NCBI GenBank assembly: GCA_016223165.1 | Contig: JACRPO010000017.1 | Coordinates: 169,310-233,309 of the forward strand | Direction of reading: 5' to 3' | DNA: 64,000 nucleotides | Origin: Burkholderiales bacterium | GTDB lineage: Bacteria; Pseudomonadota; Gammaproteobacteria; Burkholderiales; Burkholderiaceae_C | Shown here: positions 43,292 to 53,575 of the stretch, one piece after another | How the letters are laid out: every line of letters begins with the position of its first letter | Numbering within the stretch: the stretch's first letter is position 1 | The notes under the pieces: model-generated | What the model saw: the letters and a program-made list of their open reading frames with translations, nothing else | The model's database searches: none | What the model was told of the DNA's origin: nothing | Program-made: the position numbers and the translations under genes

Positions 43292-46200
43292 CAGCGGCCT
43301 CCTCGGGTGGAGCGGCGGGACCCTGCGCTCGGCGTGGAACGTCGCGTCGCGCCCGGCGCGGAACGCCCTGTCGCGCTCGACGCGGAACCCCCTGCCACGC
43401 CCGGCGTGGAACGCCCTGTCGCGCGCGCCGTCGAGCGCCCTGTCGCGCGCGGCGCCGCCGGCTCCGCCTGGCCGCGCGCCAGCGCCCGCGCGGCGAGGCG
43501 CTCGCCTTTGTCGCGCTGCGGCCCGAGCCAGACGAGCCGCGAGGCCACGCCGGGCGCCGCCGCGGCGTCGGCACCGGTGCGCGGGGTGAGCGGGCGCAGC
43601 GCCGCGTCGAGCCCGCGTGCGGCGACGAGCGCGATGGCGGCGCGTGCATCGAGTGCCACCGCACCCATCACGCCGACGAGCGACCAGCCTTGCTGGCTGG
43701 CGATGCCGATCACCACGGGCGCGGGCGCGCGCCCGGCTTCGCCCCCGCCCTCGACACCCGGCACGATGTCGTAGGCGAGCACGCTGCGGTTGTCGAGCGA
43801 GAGCAGCACCGGCGCACGCTCCCCGCCGGCCGCGTCGAGGGCGCGAGTGGCGCCGTCCAGGCCCATCAGCAGACTGCGGCCGTCGATATCGGCGCCGGTG
43901 ACGGCCGGGTCGTCGAGCACGATGAGCACGCAGCGCAGTGGCTGCGCGAAGGTCGTGCTGACCGTGGTGATGCCGCGCGCGAGCTCGGCGCCGCTCACCC
44001 AGCCGGCGTCGGCGCGCTCGCGGTGCAGGCGCAGCTGGTCGGTGGTCGAGTGCACGAGGCAGCCGGCGCCGACCGCATTGCCGTGGCCGACATAGGGCAT
44101 CAGCGAGCCGGCGTGCCAGCCGTCGAGGCCGGCCGAGGGCGCGGCTAGACGGGCGGAGGGCGCCGCGTTCGCTTCCGCGCTCAGGCCAAGACCCATCGCG
44201 ACAATGCGCTCGGTACCACGCGGGATGTCGAGCTGCGCCAGCGCTTCGCCCGGCCCGACGCGCTGGTCGCCGAGCAGGCGGCCGCCGATGCCCAGCAGCA
44301 GCACGCGCGCCGGCGCGCCGAGCACCGCCAGGCGCGGGCGCGCGGCATCGGGTGGGGCATCGGCGCGTGCGTTCGGCAGCGCGAGCACGGCGGTCTGGCC
44401 GGCGCCGAGCACGGCACCGGCATTTGCCGCCGCCTTGCCCTTCAGCGAATTCAGCGAAAGCGGGCGGCCGCGGCCGTCGACACCGCCGCCCTTCGTCAAG
44501 CCGGCGTTGAAGCCGGCCAGCGCCTCGGCCAGCGGGGCACCGCTGCGCGCGACGACGGCCGTCGGTGCATGCGCCTGGGCGGTGGGCGGCACCTCGCCGG
44601 CGCCGATCACGGTGCCCTTCTGCCGCCCGGCCGTCTCGGGGGCGGCACGGTCGCCGATCACCAGCCGGGCGGCGATCGAGCGGCTGCGCTCGGCCGTCAC
44701 CTTGGCCAGCGTGGGCGGGCTCACGCGCCAGGCGCGTGCAGAACCCGCGACCGTCGTGCGCGCGCGTTCGGCGGCGCGCGGCGCCAGCGCTGCGCCCGAG
44801 AGCAGGCCGACGGCCAGCGGCGCATCGATGAAGTGGTCGTAGACCTTCGGCCCCGGGCGCTCGGCGGTGGCCGGCTTGACGCCGCGCGTGGCGCTCTCCA
44901 GCCCCTCGGCCAGCGTGCCCGGCCGCGGCGGCGCCTGGCGCTCGCCGCGCAGCGCCGCGAGCGTCGTCGGCGAGGTCGTGCGGCGCAGGAAGCGCTCGGC
45001 GGTGCCGAAGGCGGCATCCACCGTGGCCGGCTCGCCCACGAGTTCCGCAACCGAGCGCGCCGTCGTGCGCAGCTCGCTCATCGCCTCGGGCCGGCGCGAG
45101 AACGGCAGCGGCTTGCGCGGCCCGATCTCGACCTGGTGGTACGGAATCTCCGCCCCGCCGCCCGAAGGCGTGGCTTCGCAGACGAGGTCGAGCTCGTTCA
45201 GCGCCTCGACCATGTCGGCCTTGGGCACCTTGCGGTTGTTCGGGTCGCCGGCCGGCCCCCAGATGCCGAGCGGGAAGCGGCCGAAGGGACGCGGGATGGC
45301 CTTGAACGGGAACGGCTGCGCGACGCCGCTGCGCACCCATGTGATGGTGATCGTCGGCTCGACCGGCCCTTGCTGCATCGGCGCCACCGCCAATGCCGCG
45401 CTCGGCGCATGCGTGCTGAACGCGGCCGCACCGGCGTTGGTGCGCATCACATGCACCGCCGGCACCGTGCTCGTGAAGGTGAGCGAGAACTCGACGACGA
45501 CGACGAACGGCCGCGCCGAAGTGCCGTCGGGTGTCGCACTCTCGCCCTTGGCCGGTAGCGCGCCGCTGGCCGTCATCAGCGCATGCGCCAGCGCCGCGTT
45601 GGCGTTGCCTGCGGAGGGTTCGAGATATTTGCCGATGAACGTGCTGGCGCCGATCGGCTGGATATCGGCCTTGTCGCTGCCGCCGAAGTCGAAGGTCAGC
45701 TCGATCGGGCCGACGTCGAAGGTGACGCTGCCGCGGAACTCCGGGCCGCGCACGTCGATGCGCGCACCCACGTGCACCGAGATCGTGATCTCGCCGAAGA
45801 GCCAGGTGTCGATGGTGACGCCGGCGGCGATGCGCGCGTAGACGTTGACCTGGTAGCTGAACGGGTCGAAGAAGACGATGCCGTGCGCGCCGAATCGCAC
45901 CTCGGCCCAGGCGGGGCCGAAGCTCGCCGAGCCGATGAAATCGCCGCCGGCCATCAGCGCTTCGGAGGTGAGCGCGAAATAGCTGCCGGCCTCGATGACG
46001 ATGTTGCTGCCGATGCTCCAGTGCAGGCCCAGGCGCGGCACTTGCGGATATCCGGCGCGGTGGAAGTCCGGGTGGTAGCCGCCCATCGTGAGCACGAATT
46101 CGCCGGCGTTCTCGCCCTTGAACCACAGCACGTAGGCAAAGCCGCCGGTGAGCTTGATGTCGGGGTAGAGCAGCCACGAGTTGTCGGTGAGCTGCCCCTG

Positions 46201-49200
46201 CACCCAGAGCACGCCCTCGCTGCTCGAGAAGCGCGCCAGCAGCGCCAGCTCGATCGAGACCAGCGCCACCTGTGGGCGCGGCAGCGCCATGCGCGCCAGG
46301 CCGAGCAGGTTGATGTCGAGCCCGTCGCCGATCTGCACACCGACCACGGCGATGCCATCGACGAGCGCGAAGCTGTTGAACGACAGGCCCGCGGCAAACC
46401 AGAAGGTGCCGCGGTTCATCGGGAAATAGGCACCGAGCGCGCGCAGCTGCTGCATCGGCTCGGCCGGCGTGGCGGCGATATCGAGCGCCTGGATCAGCGG
46501 GTAGTCGCCGAAGTTCGAGAGGTCGGTGGGCACCACCAGCTTGCGGTTGATGCCGAAGCCGCCGCCGATGCCGGTGAGGAAGAAGGCCGGTGGCCCGCCG
46601 ATGGGGCCGTTGACGGCGCCGACCGCGAAGAAGGCGGTGAACTTCTGCCCCTGCGCATCGACCCCTTCGCCGTAGCCGCCGTAGATGGTGAGCCCGTAGA
46701 CGGCGAAGCGGCCGAGCAGCATGCCGAGGTATTCGATGCTCTCGTTCGCCTGCCCGGCATTCGTCACCTGCTTGAGCAGGCCGCCGGCGATGGTGACGCC
46801 GGCCATGTTGGCCGCCACCGCGAGGCCGGCGAGGTCGACCTTCCAGTTGCCGGCGTCGAAGAAATCACCGTCGGCGGTGAAGTAGGTGATCTGCAGGTCG
46901 TCGACGGCGCAGGTGAGGCCGAACATCGACACCGAGCCGTCCATCAAGAGCGAGATGCGCTCGATGCGCCCGCCGAGCAAACGTGCGTCGAAGCCGACCT
47001 GCTCGAGATAAAGCGGGCCGAAGCCGCGCTGGATGGCGATCCACCACGGCCCCGGCGGGTCGCCGGCGCGCAGGCTCACCGAGACGGCGGCGTTGCCGTG
47101 CTTCTGCACCGCCAGCGCCGGCGAGAACGCGGGCCGCGGCGGTGTCGGCCCGGTGTCGCGCATGATGCCCTGCGCGATGCCGTTGTTGCCGCCCGAGCTG
47201 GCCGCGCTCACGGCGAGATTGCTGAACTGCAGCTGCACACCGCCGCTCGTGCCCGTGGCGCCGCCGACGGCCGCGAAAACGTGCAGCGCCACCGACTCGA
47301 TGCTGAGCCCGGCATCGATGAGCGGGCCCGAGCTCTTGGCGACGCGCAGGCCGACACCGTCGACGGCGAGGCTGGGCGCGAAGGCGGTGCCGGCGCTCGG
47401 CATGAAGCCGACGAAGAGGCCGCCGGCACCAATTGGCCCCGAGATCCACGAGGCGTCGACCTCGAGGCTCAGGTTCACGTCGCCCGGCACGAGCGTGAAG
47501 CGCTTCAGCGGCTCGAGGCCGAGCAGCACGCCCAGGCGCGCGTCGCGCTCGAGGAAGCTGAGCGTCAGCCCCTCGGGAAGCGGGATGACGATGCCGGCGC
47601 CGGCGATGTTGACGATGAGCTGGCGCACGCGCGCCAGCAGCGTCGAGGGATCGAAGGGCTGCGCGATCAGCGCGGGCGGGTCGGCCGGGCTCGCGCTCAC
47701 CGCCAGCAGCACGCCTTCGAGCAGGTGGCGCACGCGATTGCCCGTGGCCACCTCGAGCTGCAGCAGGTCGCGCACGGCCTGCTGCGCAAGCGCGATCGCG
47801 GCGACGACATCGACCAGCACCTCGACGATGCGCAGCGCCACCTGTGCCGGATCGTTGCTGTAGCTCGCGGCGAGGTCGGCGGCATCGCTGCTGGCCACCA
47901 GCTCGACGGTGCCGGCGTCAAGCAGCCAGCGCAAAGCGAAGTGACTCGACGCGCCGGCGGCCATGCCGATCAGCACGCGGCGCCCGTCGGCTGGCTCCTC
48001 GCCGGCGGCGATCGAAACGAAGGGCCGCAGCAGCACGCCAGCGGCATCGATCGCCGCCGGGCCGGCGCTGGCGCTCAGCTCGCGCAGGCCTTCGTCGTTG
48101 ATCGCGAGCTTGAAGCTCAGGTGCTCGATGCCGGGCACGACGAGCCCGGTGGCCTCGAGACTCACTTCGCGCACCAGCGGTGCCCAGCCGAGCGTGAAGG
48201 CGCCGACGCTGACCTCCAGCACATCGCCGTCGTGGCCGGCGGTGAGCCCGGCAGGCAGCACGTCGTCGAGCAGGTCGGCGAGCGCCTGCACGCCCTGGGC
48301 GATGATCGTCGGCGCGGCATCGCGCAGACGTCCCACGGGGTTCGCCGCCCAGGCTTGCAACGCCGCGCCGTCGAAGGCCGCTGGCGCGCCGCTGCGCAAG
48401 GCGAGCGCATCGCCGAGCTTGGCCACCAGCGGGCCGACCGGGGCGGCGAGCGCCGCCAGGCGGTCGAGCAGGAAAGGCAGCGCCGCCTGCGCAATGGCAG
48501 AGAGCGAGCCGAGGCCTGCGAAGGGCACGAGCGAAATGTCCGGGCCGCTCGAGGGCCGCAGAAAGACCGAGAGGCCGGACGCGCCGATCTGCGCATGCAC
48601 CGCCTGCCGGCCACCGACGGCACCGGGCAGACCCAGATGCACCGCGAGCGCCGGCGACGGCGGCGCCGAAGGCGCAAGGCCAAGGCTGGCCGTGATGCCG
48701 CCGGCCAGCCGCGCGGCCACGCCGCCCGGCGCCACCCACGCGCCGGGGTCGACGGTCAGCGCGAGGCGCGCACCCGCCGCCTCGCCGGTGACGGCGAGCG
48801 TCACGCCATTGGCCAGCGGCAATGCCTCGCCGGCGGCGCCGGGCAAGTCCATGAGCGGCCGCAGCGCATCGAGGAGCGCCTGCAGCTTGACGGGGCTCGA
48901 CGCCAGCGAGCCGGCGCTGCCGAGCCAACCCACCGGGTCGCGCAAGACACCGGCCAGCGGGCGCAGGGCGCGCTGCGCGTCGTCGGCGGCCCCGGCTGCA
49001 TCCGCGAGGAAGCCGAGCGCATCGAGCAGCGCATCGATGACCGGCCGCGCCGTCTCGTCGGCACCGCGCAGCAGCTCGAGCGCCGCCTGCGCGCCGAGGC
49101 CGGGTGCCGCGTGCGCGAGCATGCGCGCCAGCGCCGCACCCTCGGGCGCGGGCCACAGCGTGGCGGTGTCGCTGCCGCCGCCGCCGTGGTGCCAGACGAG

Positions 49201-52200
49201 CTGCGCGCCGAACGGCTGCAGCGCCAAGCGCAGTTGCAGGCCACCGACCAGCGGCAGCGCGGCATCGGGGCCGATCGTGAAGCTGCCGGCGAGGCCCGTT
49301 GTTGCCGCGGTGGCGTCGACGCTCCAGCCAAAGCGCCCTGCTGCACTGCCGCCGCCGCTGATTCGCACGCTGCGCGCATCGAAGTCGATCGCGGCCCCGA
49401 GCGGGCCGAGCAGCGCGCGCAAGGCATCGGCGAGCTCCGGCCCCTGCGCGGCGAAACGCTGGCGCACGAGGCCACCCGGGTCGTGCACGAGCTGGTCGAC
49501 GGCATCGGCGGCGACACCGCCGGCCTCGGCGATGAGGCCGAGCCCATGAAGCACGTCGGCCAGGGCCACAGACGACGCGCCGGCGACATCGGCGACGAGG
49601 CGCTGCACGAACGCCGACAGCAGCACGCGCGCTTCCGGAAGCACGGGCAGCACCGGCAGTACCGCGCTCATGCCCGCGCCGCTGCCGAGCACGAGGCACT
49701 CCCAGTCCTGCCCGAAGACCCGCGCGTCGTGCAGCGTGATGCGGCAGCTACCAGAGGCTGCGCCGTCGAGCGGCACGATGAGATCGGCCGACACCGCGCG
49801 CAGGCCGAGCGTCGGCGTGGCACTGAGCCAGCCGGTGCGGTCGGCGACGCTCAGGCGCACACGAAGCACGCGCTCGCGTTGCACGAAGCCGGCCGGACCG
49901 AGGTCGGCGGCGAAGAGCGAGAGCTCGGCCCTGCCGGCGATGGCGAGGGCGCCGCCGGGCCGCGTCGGCACACCCAGGCGCAGGCCGGCGCGCAGGCCCG
50001 TCCGCAAATCCGGCAGGGCCTCGCCTGCAGGAGCGGGCGGCACGGTTGCGGCCGCTTCGGCGGCGGCAACGCGCGCCTGCGCGCGCTCGGCGAGGCCCGC
50101 CGCGGTGATGGCGGTGATCGCGCGCTCCACCTGGTCGGCCGACACGGCGCCGAAGAGTGCCGTCACCGCGAGCCCGGTGCGCGGCGCCGGCGCTTCGAGG
50201 GCAGCCGGGCGCAGCTCCGCGGCCGGGTCGGCGAGGTCGGCGATGTCCATCATCGCCGCCACCAGCGCGCGGCCGAGCGCCAGGTCGGCATCCTCGGGCT
50301 CAGTGGCCGGGTCCGCGGCTTCGGCCGGCGTCAGTGCCGCGGGCATCAGGCGGTGCAGCAGGCGCAAGGCGTCGGCGGCAGGCTGCGTCTGCAGCGCCGT
50401 GAGCGAGACCGACGCGAACGGCGTGCCGAGCAGCACGAGGTCGGTGACCGCAGCCACTTCGTTGGCCGCGATGCGCGCCGCGTGCCCGGCACCAGCCACT
50501 GCGATCAATGCGATATCGCTGCTCGCCGCGCCGAGTTCACCGAGCCAACGCGCCAGGCGCGCCGCCTGTTCAGGCGTGCCGTCGCTGGCACCACTCGTCG
50601 GCAGCAGGCAGTCGGCGCGCGTGCCGAGTTCGACGAACCACTCGCCGGCGGCGGCCGCGGGCAGCGCCAGCATCGCCGGCTCGAGCCCGGCGATGGCGAG
50701 GTGCACGACACGGCCCTCCGGCGCATCGGGCCACACGCCGGCGCCGAGTGCCACGTGCACCGTCGTCGTCGGCACGCGGCCCGTGAGATCCTCGATGTCG
50801 AGGCGCGGCCACAGCTGCCCGGCCGCGAGGCCGGTGTGGCGCACGTCGATGCCGCTGGACCCGGCAACGTCTGCCGCCGGTGGCACGATGCGCCCGTCGC
50901 CGCCCACCCAGCGCTGCGCGAGCGCCACGAGGCCCGCCGCGATGCGCCCGGCAGCGCCGCTCTCGAGCGCGCGGCCGACGAGCAGGTCGGCCAGGTCGGG
51001 GGCGACGCCGGCCTCGGCCCACAGCGCGTTCTCGAGCACGTCGAAGCCGAGCGGCAACTGGCCCGGCCGCCATTGCCGCAGCGCGTCGGGGGCGGCCAGC
51101 AGCAGCGGCGCCGGTCCGCCGGGGGCGATCCACGCCACGAGTTCGGGCAGGTTCTCGCCGAGCACGATGCGGAAGGGATCGTCCGGGTGGCCGCGGCCGA
51201 GCAAGCCGGCGCGCTTGTTGCCGCTGCCGCCGAGCAGGTCGGCGAGCAGCGAGAGCACGCGCGGGCCGGCCGGGCTCACGGCGACGCGCGCCAGCCAGGC
51301 CGTCAGCGCCGCACCGGGGTCGAGCACGAGGTCGGCGAGCCGCAGCGCGACACGCGACTCGTCGATGCCGCCACCCGCGGTGCGCGGCGGCACGTCCCAG
51401 CCGAGCGCGGCCACGACATCGCCCAGGAAAGTCTGCGGCGCGCCGGCGCCGCCGCCCGCCAAGCTGGCCAGATGGCCGACAAGCAGCTGCACCGCATCCC
51501 AGGCGGCGGGCGGCAGCGTCACGCTGCCGTCGGCGGCGATGGTGGGCAATTGCAGCGGCAGGGTCGTGCCCTCGATGGCGCGGCGCGGGTTGGGCGCGCT
51601 CACTTGTGCACTCAACTGCCCACTCACTTGCGCACCCGAGCCCGCCGTCCCGCTCGGGCTCCACGCGAGCCGCAGGCCCACGTGGTCGGCCATCAGCTCG
51701 GTGAAGTCGCCCACCGCGAGCCGCACCTGCGGCGGGCTGACACCGCGTTCGCGCGCGGTGATCGACGCCTCGGCGCCGGGCAGCAGCGCTGCGGTGCGCG
51801 CCGCGAGGTCGATGCGCGCCAGCGTGACGCCGATGCGCGTGGCGACGACGGTGCAGCCCTGGCCGAGTGTGCCGATGCTCGTGCCCACGGCGGCGGCGAG
51901 CGTGACCACGGCGCCCTCCACATGCGCCTCGAGAGCCAGCGGGCCGATGAGCGGCAGCCGCCACGGCTCGGCCGGCGTGCCGAGGCCGGAGACGGCGCCC
52001 GGGGTGCCGGCATCGAAGAGCGCGGCGCGCAATGTCTCCAGCACGTCGGCCGCGGCGGCGGCGTCGGCCACCACCTGCTGCCAGTAGCCGGCGACGGCGG
52101 CGAGCGGGTCGGCCATCAGCGCCGTCAACGTGACGGCAGCGATGCCGGCCGGCGGGTCGAGGCCGAGCAGCCGCCGCGCCGCGGGCAAGGCGGCCCCGAG

Positions 52201-53556
52201 TTCGGCGAGCAGGCTCTCGGCGATCTCCGAGACGGCGCCGCCGGCGGCGTCCATCACCGCGTCGGGCGAGGTCAGGTCGAGCGTCGGGTAGGTGTTGCTG
52301 CCGATGACGACGTTGTCGGCCGCGAGCACGAATTGCAGACGCCGCGCGCCGTCGAGCGCGAAGCCCAGGCGCAGCACGTCGGCGCGCGTCGCGGGCAGCG
52401 GCGGCGCCGCGGCGAGATCGAGCACCGGCGCGCCGGCATGGCCCATCGCGGCCCACAGGCCGAGCGAGGGCAGCGCGGTGGCCTCGCCCGTGACGAGGTC
52501 GATGCGCAGGAGGTCGGCCACGGCCGCGACGCGGCGATCGTCGTCGCCGACCTGCAGCGCGAGGCGCGGCGTCAGCCGCACATGGCCGCTCGGCCCTTCA
52601 TCGACCTGCAGCGACAAGGCCAGCGCGGCCGGCCCGAGCACGAAGCGCACTTCCGTGCCGACCGGCGTGCCGCCGATCAACCGGCCGATGTGGGCCAGCC
52701 AGTCGGTGCGCGCGGCGGTGTCCTGGACGATCGCCAGCAGCCAGTCGGCGATGGCCCGCACGCCGCGCGTGGGCAGCTGCGTGATCGGGAAGTCGAGCAC
52801 CGCGTCGCCGCCGCGCAGGCCGAGCAGGCCGCCGAGCGAAGCAATGGCGCTGCCGTCGGCCGCGTCGTCGCCAGCCGTCTTCACGAGCGAGAGCACGAGG
52901 TCGAGCAGCGCATCGTCGAGCTCGCCGGCGCCGTCGGCGGCGACACGCACGTCGCGCGGCGCGGTGGCGCCGGGCAGCATCAGGCCGCTCAGCGCGAGCG
53001 CGAAGACGGGGTCGGCGCCGGCGGCGGTCGGCAGGTCCACGTCGAGGCCGATGCCGCCCAGGCGCGCCTGGCCGGCCACCGGCGCCGCGGCATCGAGCGT
53101 GATCGAGGTGCCGATGCGGATGCGCCCGGCCACCTGGCCGAGCAGCAGCGGCTGCGTCACCGGGGGCCCGCCCTCCTTGGCGACGAGGAAGAGCGGCACC
53201 GCCAATGTCGTCGTCGAGGCCGGCGCGGGTGTCTCGAACTTGAGGCCGATGCCGATGTGCAGGCCCTCGGGGCGCGACTCGTCGATGGTGACGGCGAGCG
53301 ACACCACCGCGTCGGGCCTGTCGATGCCGACGATGGGCAGCCAGACCACGCCCGCGGTGGTGCTGCGGTCGGCGCCACCGAGCGCCTCGTCGACGAAGGC
53401 GATGAGCGCAGCGCGCTGCGCTGGATTCGCGAGCACCTGCTTGAGGAAGCGCTCGGGCTCGCCGAACCAGCCAGGGTTGGGCGCGCCGCCGGAGAAGAGG
53501 CCGAGCGCCTCGGCCAGGTTGCCGAGCACGCCGAGGTCGGAGCTGCCGAGGTTCAT
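43291..53556 (-). CDS. 3421-aa giant protein with DUF6603-like region
   Basis: Ten-kilobase gene. Residues 1-950 are Ala/Leu/Val-rich with recurring helix-strand units (LLGLRGGDAVLDFPITQLP). Around residues 940-1100 is a degenerate alpha/beta-hydrolase-like segment (LIAVAGAGHAARIA, TDLVLLGTPFASVSL) whose nucleophile elbow has no Ser. Residues about 1950-2650 are beta-rich and resemble what I remember as DUF6603: FFLTGIGGGFGINR, FVLTMGGYHPDFHRAGYP, GSYFALTSEALMAGGDF and VNVYARIAAGVTIDTWLFG. Residues 2700-3370 are less ordered, and the end is an 8-residue tandem repeat. No signal peptide, membrane helix, RTX or Ig-like repeat is evident. Assembly into a large structure is possible but unproven. 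Confidence 0.85.
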   Translation of the reverse strand: MNLGSSDLGVLGNLAEALGLFSGGAPNPGWFGEPERFLKQVLANPAQRAALIAFVDEALGGADRSTTAGVVWLPIVGIDRPDAVVSLAVTIDESRPEGLHIGIGLKFETPAPASTTTLAVPLFLVAKEGGPPVTQPLLLGQVAGRIRIGTSITLDAAAPVAGQARLGGIGLDVDLPTAAGADPVFALALSGLMLPGATAPRDVRVAADGAGELDDALLDLVLSLVKTAGDDAADGSAIASLGGLLGLRGGDAVLDFPITQLPTRGVRAIADWLLAIVQDTAARTDWLAHIGRLIGGTPVGTEVRFVLGPAALALSLQVDEGPSGHVRLTPRLALQVGDDDRRVAAVADLLRIDLVTGEATALPSLGLWAAMGHAGAPVLDLAAAPPLPATRADVLRLGFALDGARRLQFVLAADNVVIGSNTYPTLDLTSPDAVMDAAGGAVSEIAESLLAELGAALPAARRLLGLDPPAGIAAVTLTALMADPLAAVAGYWQQVVADAAAAADVLETLRAALFDAGTPGAVSGLGTPAEPWRLPLIGPLALEAHVEGAVVTLAAAVGTSIGTLGQGCTVVATRIGVTLARIDLAARTAALLPGAEASITARERGVSPPQVRLAVGDFTELMADHVGLRLAWSPSGTAGSGAQVSGQLSAQVSAPNPRRAIEGTTLPLQLPTIAADGSVTLPPAAWDAVQLLVGHLASLAGGGAGAPQTFLGDVVAALGWDVPPRTAGGGIDESRVALRLADLVLDPGAALTAWLARVAVSPAGPRVLSLLADLLGGSGNKRAGLLGRGHPDDPFRIVLGENLPELVAWIAPGGPAPLLLAAPDALRQWRPGQLPLGFDVLENALWAEAGVAPDLADLLVGRALESGAAGRIAAGLVALAQRWVGGDGRIVPPAADVAGSSGIDVRHTGLAAGQLWPRLDIEDLTGRVPTTTVHVALGAGVWPDAPEGRVVHLAIAGLEPAMLALPAAAAGEWFVELGTRADCLLPTSGASDGTPEQAARLARWLGELGAASSDIALIAVAGAGHAARIAANEVAAVTDLVLLGTPFASVSLTALQTQPAADALRLLHRLMPAALTPAEAADPATEPEDADLALGRALVAAMMDIADLADPAAELRPAALEAPAPRTGLAVTALFGAVSADQVERAITAITAAGLAERAQARVAAAEAAATVPPAPAGEALPDLRTGLRAGLRLGVPTRPGGALAIAGRAELSLFAADLGPAGFVQRERVLRVRLSVADRTGWLSATPTLGLRAVSADLIVPLDGAASGSCRITLHDARVFGQDWECLVLGSGAGMSAVLPVLPVLPEARVLLSAFVQRLVADVAGASSVALADVLHGLGLIAEAGGVAADAVDQLVHDPGGLVRQRFAAQGPELADALRALLGPLGAAIDFDARSVRISGGGSAAGRFGWSVDATAATTGLAGSFTIGPDAALPLVGGLQLRLALQPFGAQLVWHHGGGGSDTATLWPAPEGAALARMLAHAAPGLGAQAALELLRGADETARPVIDALLDALGFLADAAGAADDAQRALRPLAGVLRDPVGWLGSAGSLASSPVKLQALLDALRPLMDLPGAAGEALPLANGVTLAVTGEAAGARLALTVDPGAWVAPGGVAARLAGGITASLGLAPSAPPSPALAVHLGLPGAVGGRQAVHAQIGASGLSVFLRPSSGPDISLVPFAGLGSLSAIAQAALPFLLDRLAALAAPVGPLVAKLGDALALRSGAPAAFDGAALQAWAANPVGRLRDAAPTIIAQGVQALADLLDDVLPAGLTAGHDGDVLEVSVGAFTLGWAPLVREVSLEATGLVVPGIEHLSFKLAINDEGLRELSASAGPAAIDAAGVLLRPFVSIAAGEEPADGRRVLIGMAAGASSHFALRWLLDAGTVELVASSDAADLAASYSNDPAQVALRIVEVLVDVVAAIALAQQAVRDLLQLEVATGNRVRHLLEGVLLAVSASPADPPALIAQPFDPSTLLARVRQLIVNIAGAGIVIPLPEGLTLSFLERDARLGVLLGLEPLKRFTLVPGDVNLSLEVDASWISGPIGAGGLFVGFMPSAGTAFAPSLAVDGVGLRVAKSSGPLIDAGLSIESVALHVFAAVGGATGTSGGVQLQFSNLAVSAASSGGNNGIAQGIMRDTGPTPPRPAFSPALAVQKHGNAAVSVSLRAGDPPGPWWIAIQRGFGPLYLEQVGFDARLLGGRIERISLLMDGSVSMFGLTCAVDDLQITYFTADGDFFDAGNWKVDLAGLAVAANMAGVTIAGGLLKQVTNAGQANESIEYLGMLLGRFAVYGLTIYGGYGEGVDAQGQKFTAFFAVGAVNGPIGGPPAFFLTGIGGGFGINRKLVVPTDLSNFGDYPLIQALDIAATPAEPMQQLRALGAYFPMNRGTFWFAAGLSFNSFALVDGIAVVGVQIGDGLDINLLGLARMALPRPQVALVSIELALLARFSSSEGVLWVQGQLTDNSWLLYPDIKLTGGFAYVLWFKGENAGEFVLTMGGYHPDFHRAGYPQVPRLGLHWSIGSNIVIEAGSYFALTSEALMAGGDFIGSASFGPAWAEVRFGAHGIVFFDPFSYQVNVYARIAAGVTIDTWLFGEITISVHVGARIDVRGPEFRGSVTFDVGPIELTFDFGGSDKADIQPIGASTFIGKYLEPSAGNANAALAHALMTASGALPAKGESATPDGTSARPFVVVVEFSLTFTSTVPAVHVMRTNAGAAAFSTHAPSAALAVAPMQQGPVEPTITITWVRSGVAQPFPFKAIPRPFGRFPLGIWGPAGDPNNRKVPKADMVEALNELDLVCEATPSGGGAEIPYHQVEIGPRKPLPFSRRPEAMSELRTTARSVAELVGEPATVDAAFGTAERFLRRTTSPTTLAALRGERQAPPRPGTLAEGLESATRGVKPATAERPGPKVYDHFIDAPLAVGLLSGAALAPRAAERARTTVAGSARAWRVSPPTLAKVTAERSRSIAARLVIGDRAAPETAGRQKGTVIGAGEVPPTAQAHAPTAVVARSGAPLAEALAGFNAGLTKGGGVDGRGRPLSLNSLKGKAAANAGAVLGAGQTAVLALPNARADAPPDAARPRLAVLGAPARVLLLGIGGRLLGDQRVGPGEALAQLDIPRGTERIVAMGLGLSAEANAAPSARLAAPSAGLDGWHAGSLMPYVGHGNAVGAGCLVHSTTDQLRLHRERADAGWVSGAELARGITTVSTTFAQPLRCVLIVLDDPAVTGADIDGRSLLMGLDGATRALDAAGGERAPVLLSLDNRSVLAYDIVPGVEGGGEAGRAPAPVVIGIASQQGWSLVGVMGAVALDARAAIALVAARGLDAALRPLTPRTGADAAAAPGVASRLVWLGPQRDKGERLAARALARGQAEPAAPRATGRSTARATGRSTPGVAGGSASSATGRSAPGATRRSTPSAGSRRSTRGGR
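43310..43453 (-). repeat. 24-base tandem repeat at the 3' end of the giant gene
   Basis: Plus-strand starts g(t/c)ggaac recur exactly every 24 bases at 43334, 43358, 43382 and 43406, with a diverged copy at 43430. On the coding strand each unit gives eight residues of the form x-x-x-A-T-G-R-S (for example APRATGRS, TARATGRS, ASSATGRS, APGATRRS). The repeats form a basic, Ser/Thr-rich C-terminal tail. Confidence 0.85.
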
Positions 53557-53575
53557 GACGCGCGACGCTCGCCGT

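Noticed and set aside
43310..43453. Tandem repeats as a CRISPR array
   Set aside because: Units are contiguous without unique spacers, lie in frame inside a gene and have no cas genes nearby. The same applies to the 12-base repeats at 38904.
50395..50520. Active lipase domain in the giant protein
   Set aside because: The elbow reads GAGH without Ser, and no Asp/His partners in suitable places were evident.
31898..53556. Giant proteins as an NRPS/PKS, RTX adhesin or type VI secretion locus
   Set aside because: No adenylation, ketosynthase or carrier motifs, no GGxGxD calcium repeats, no secretion signals, and none of the sheath, VgrG or ClpV genes are present.
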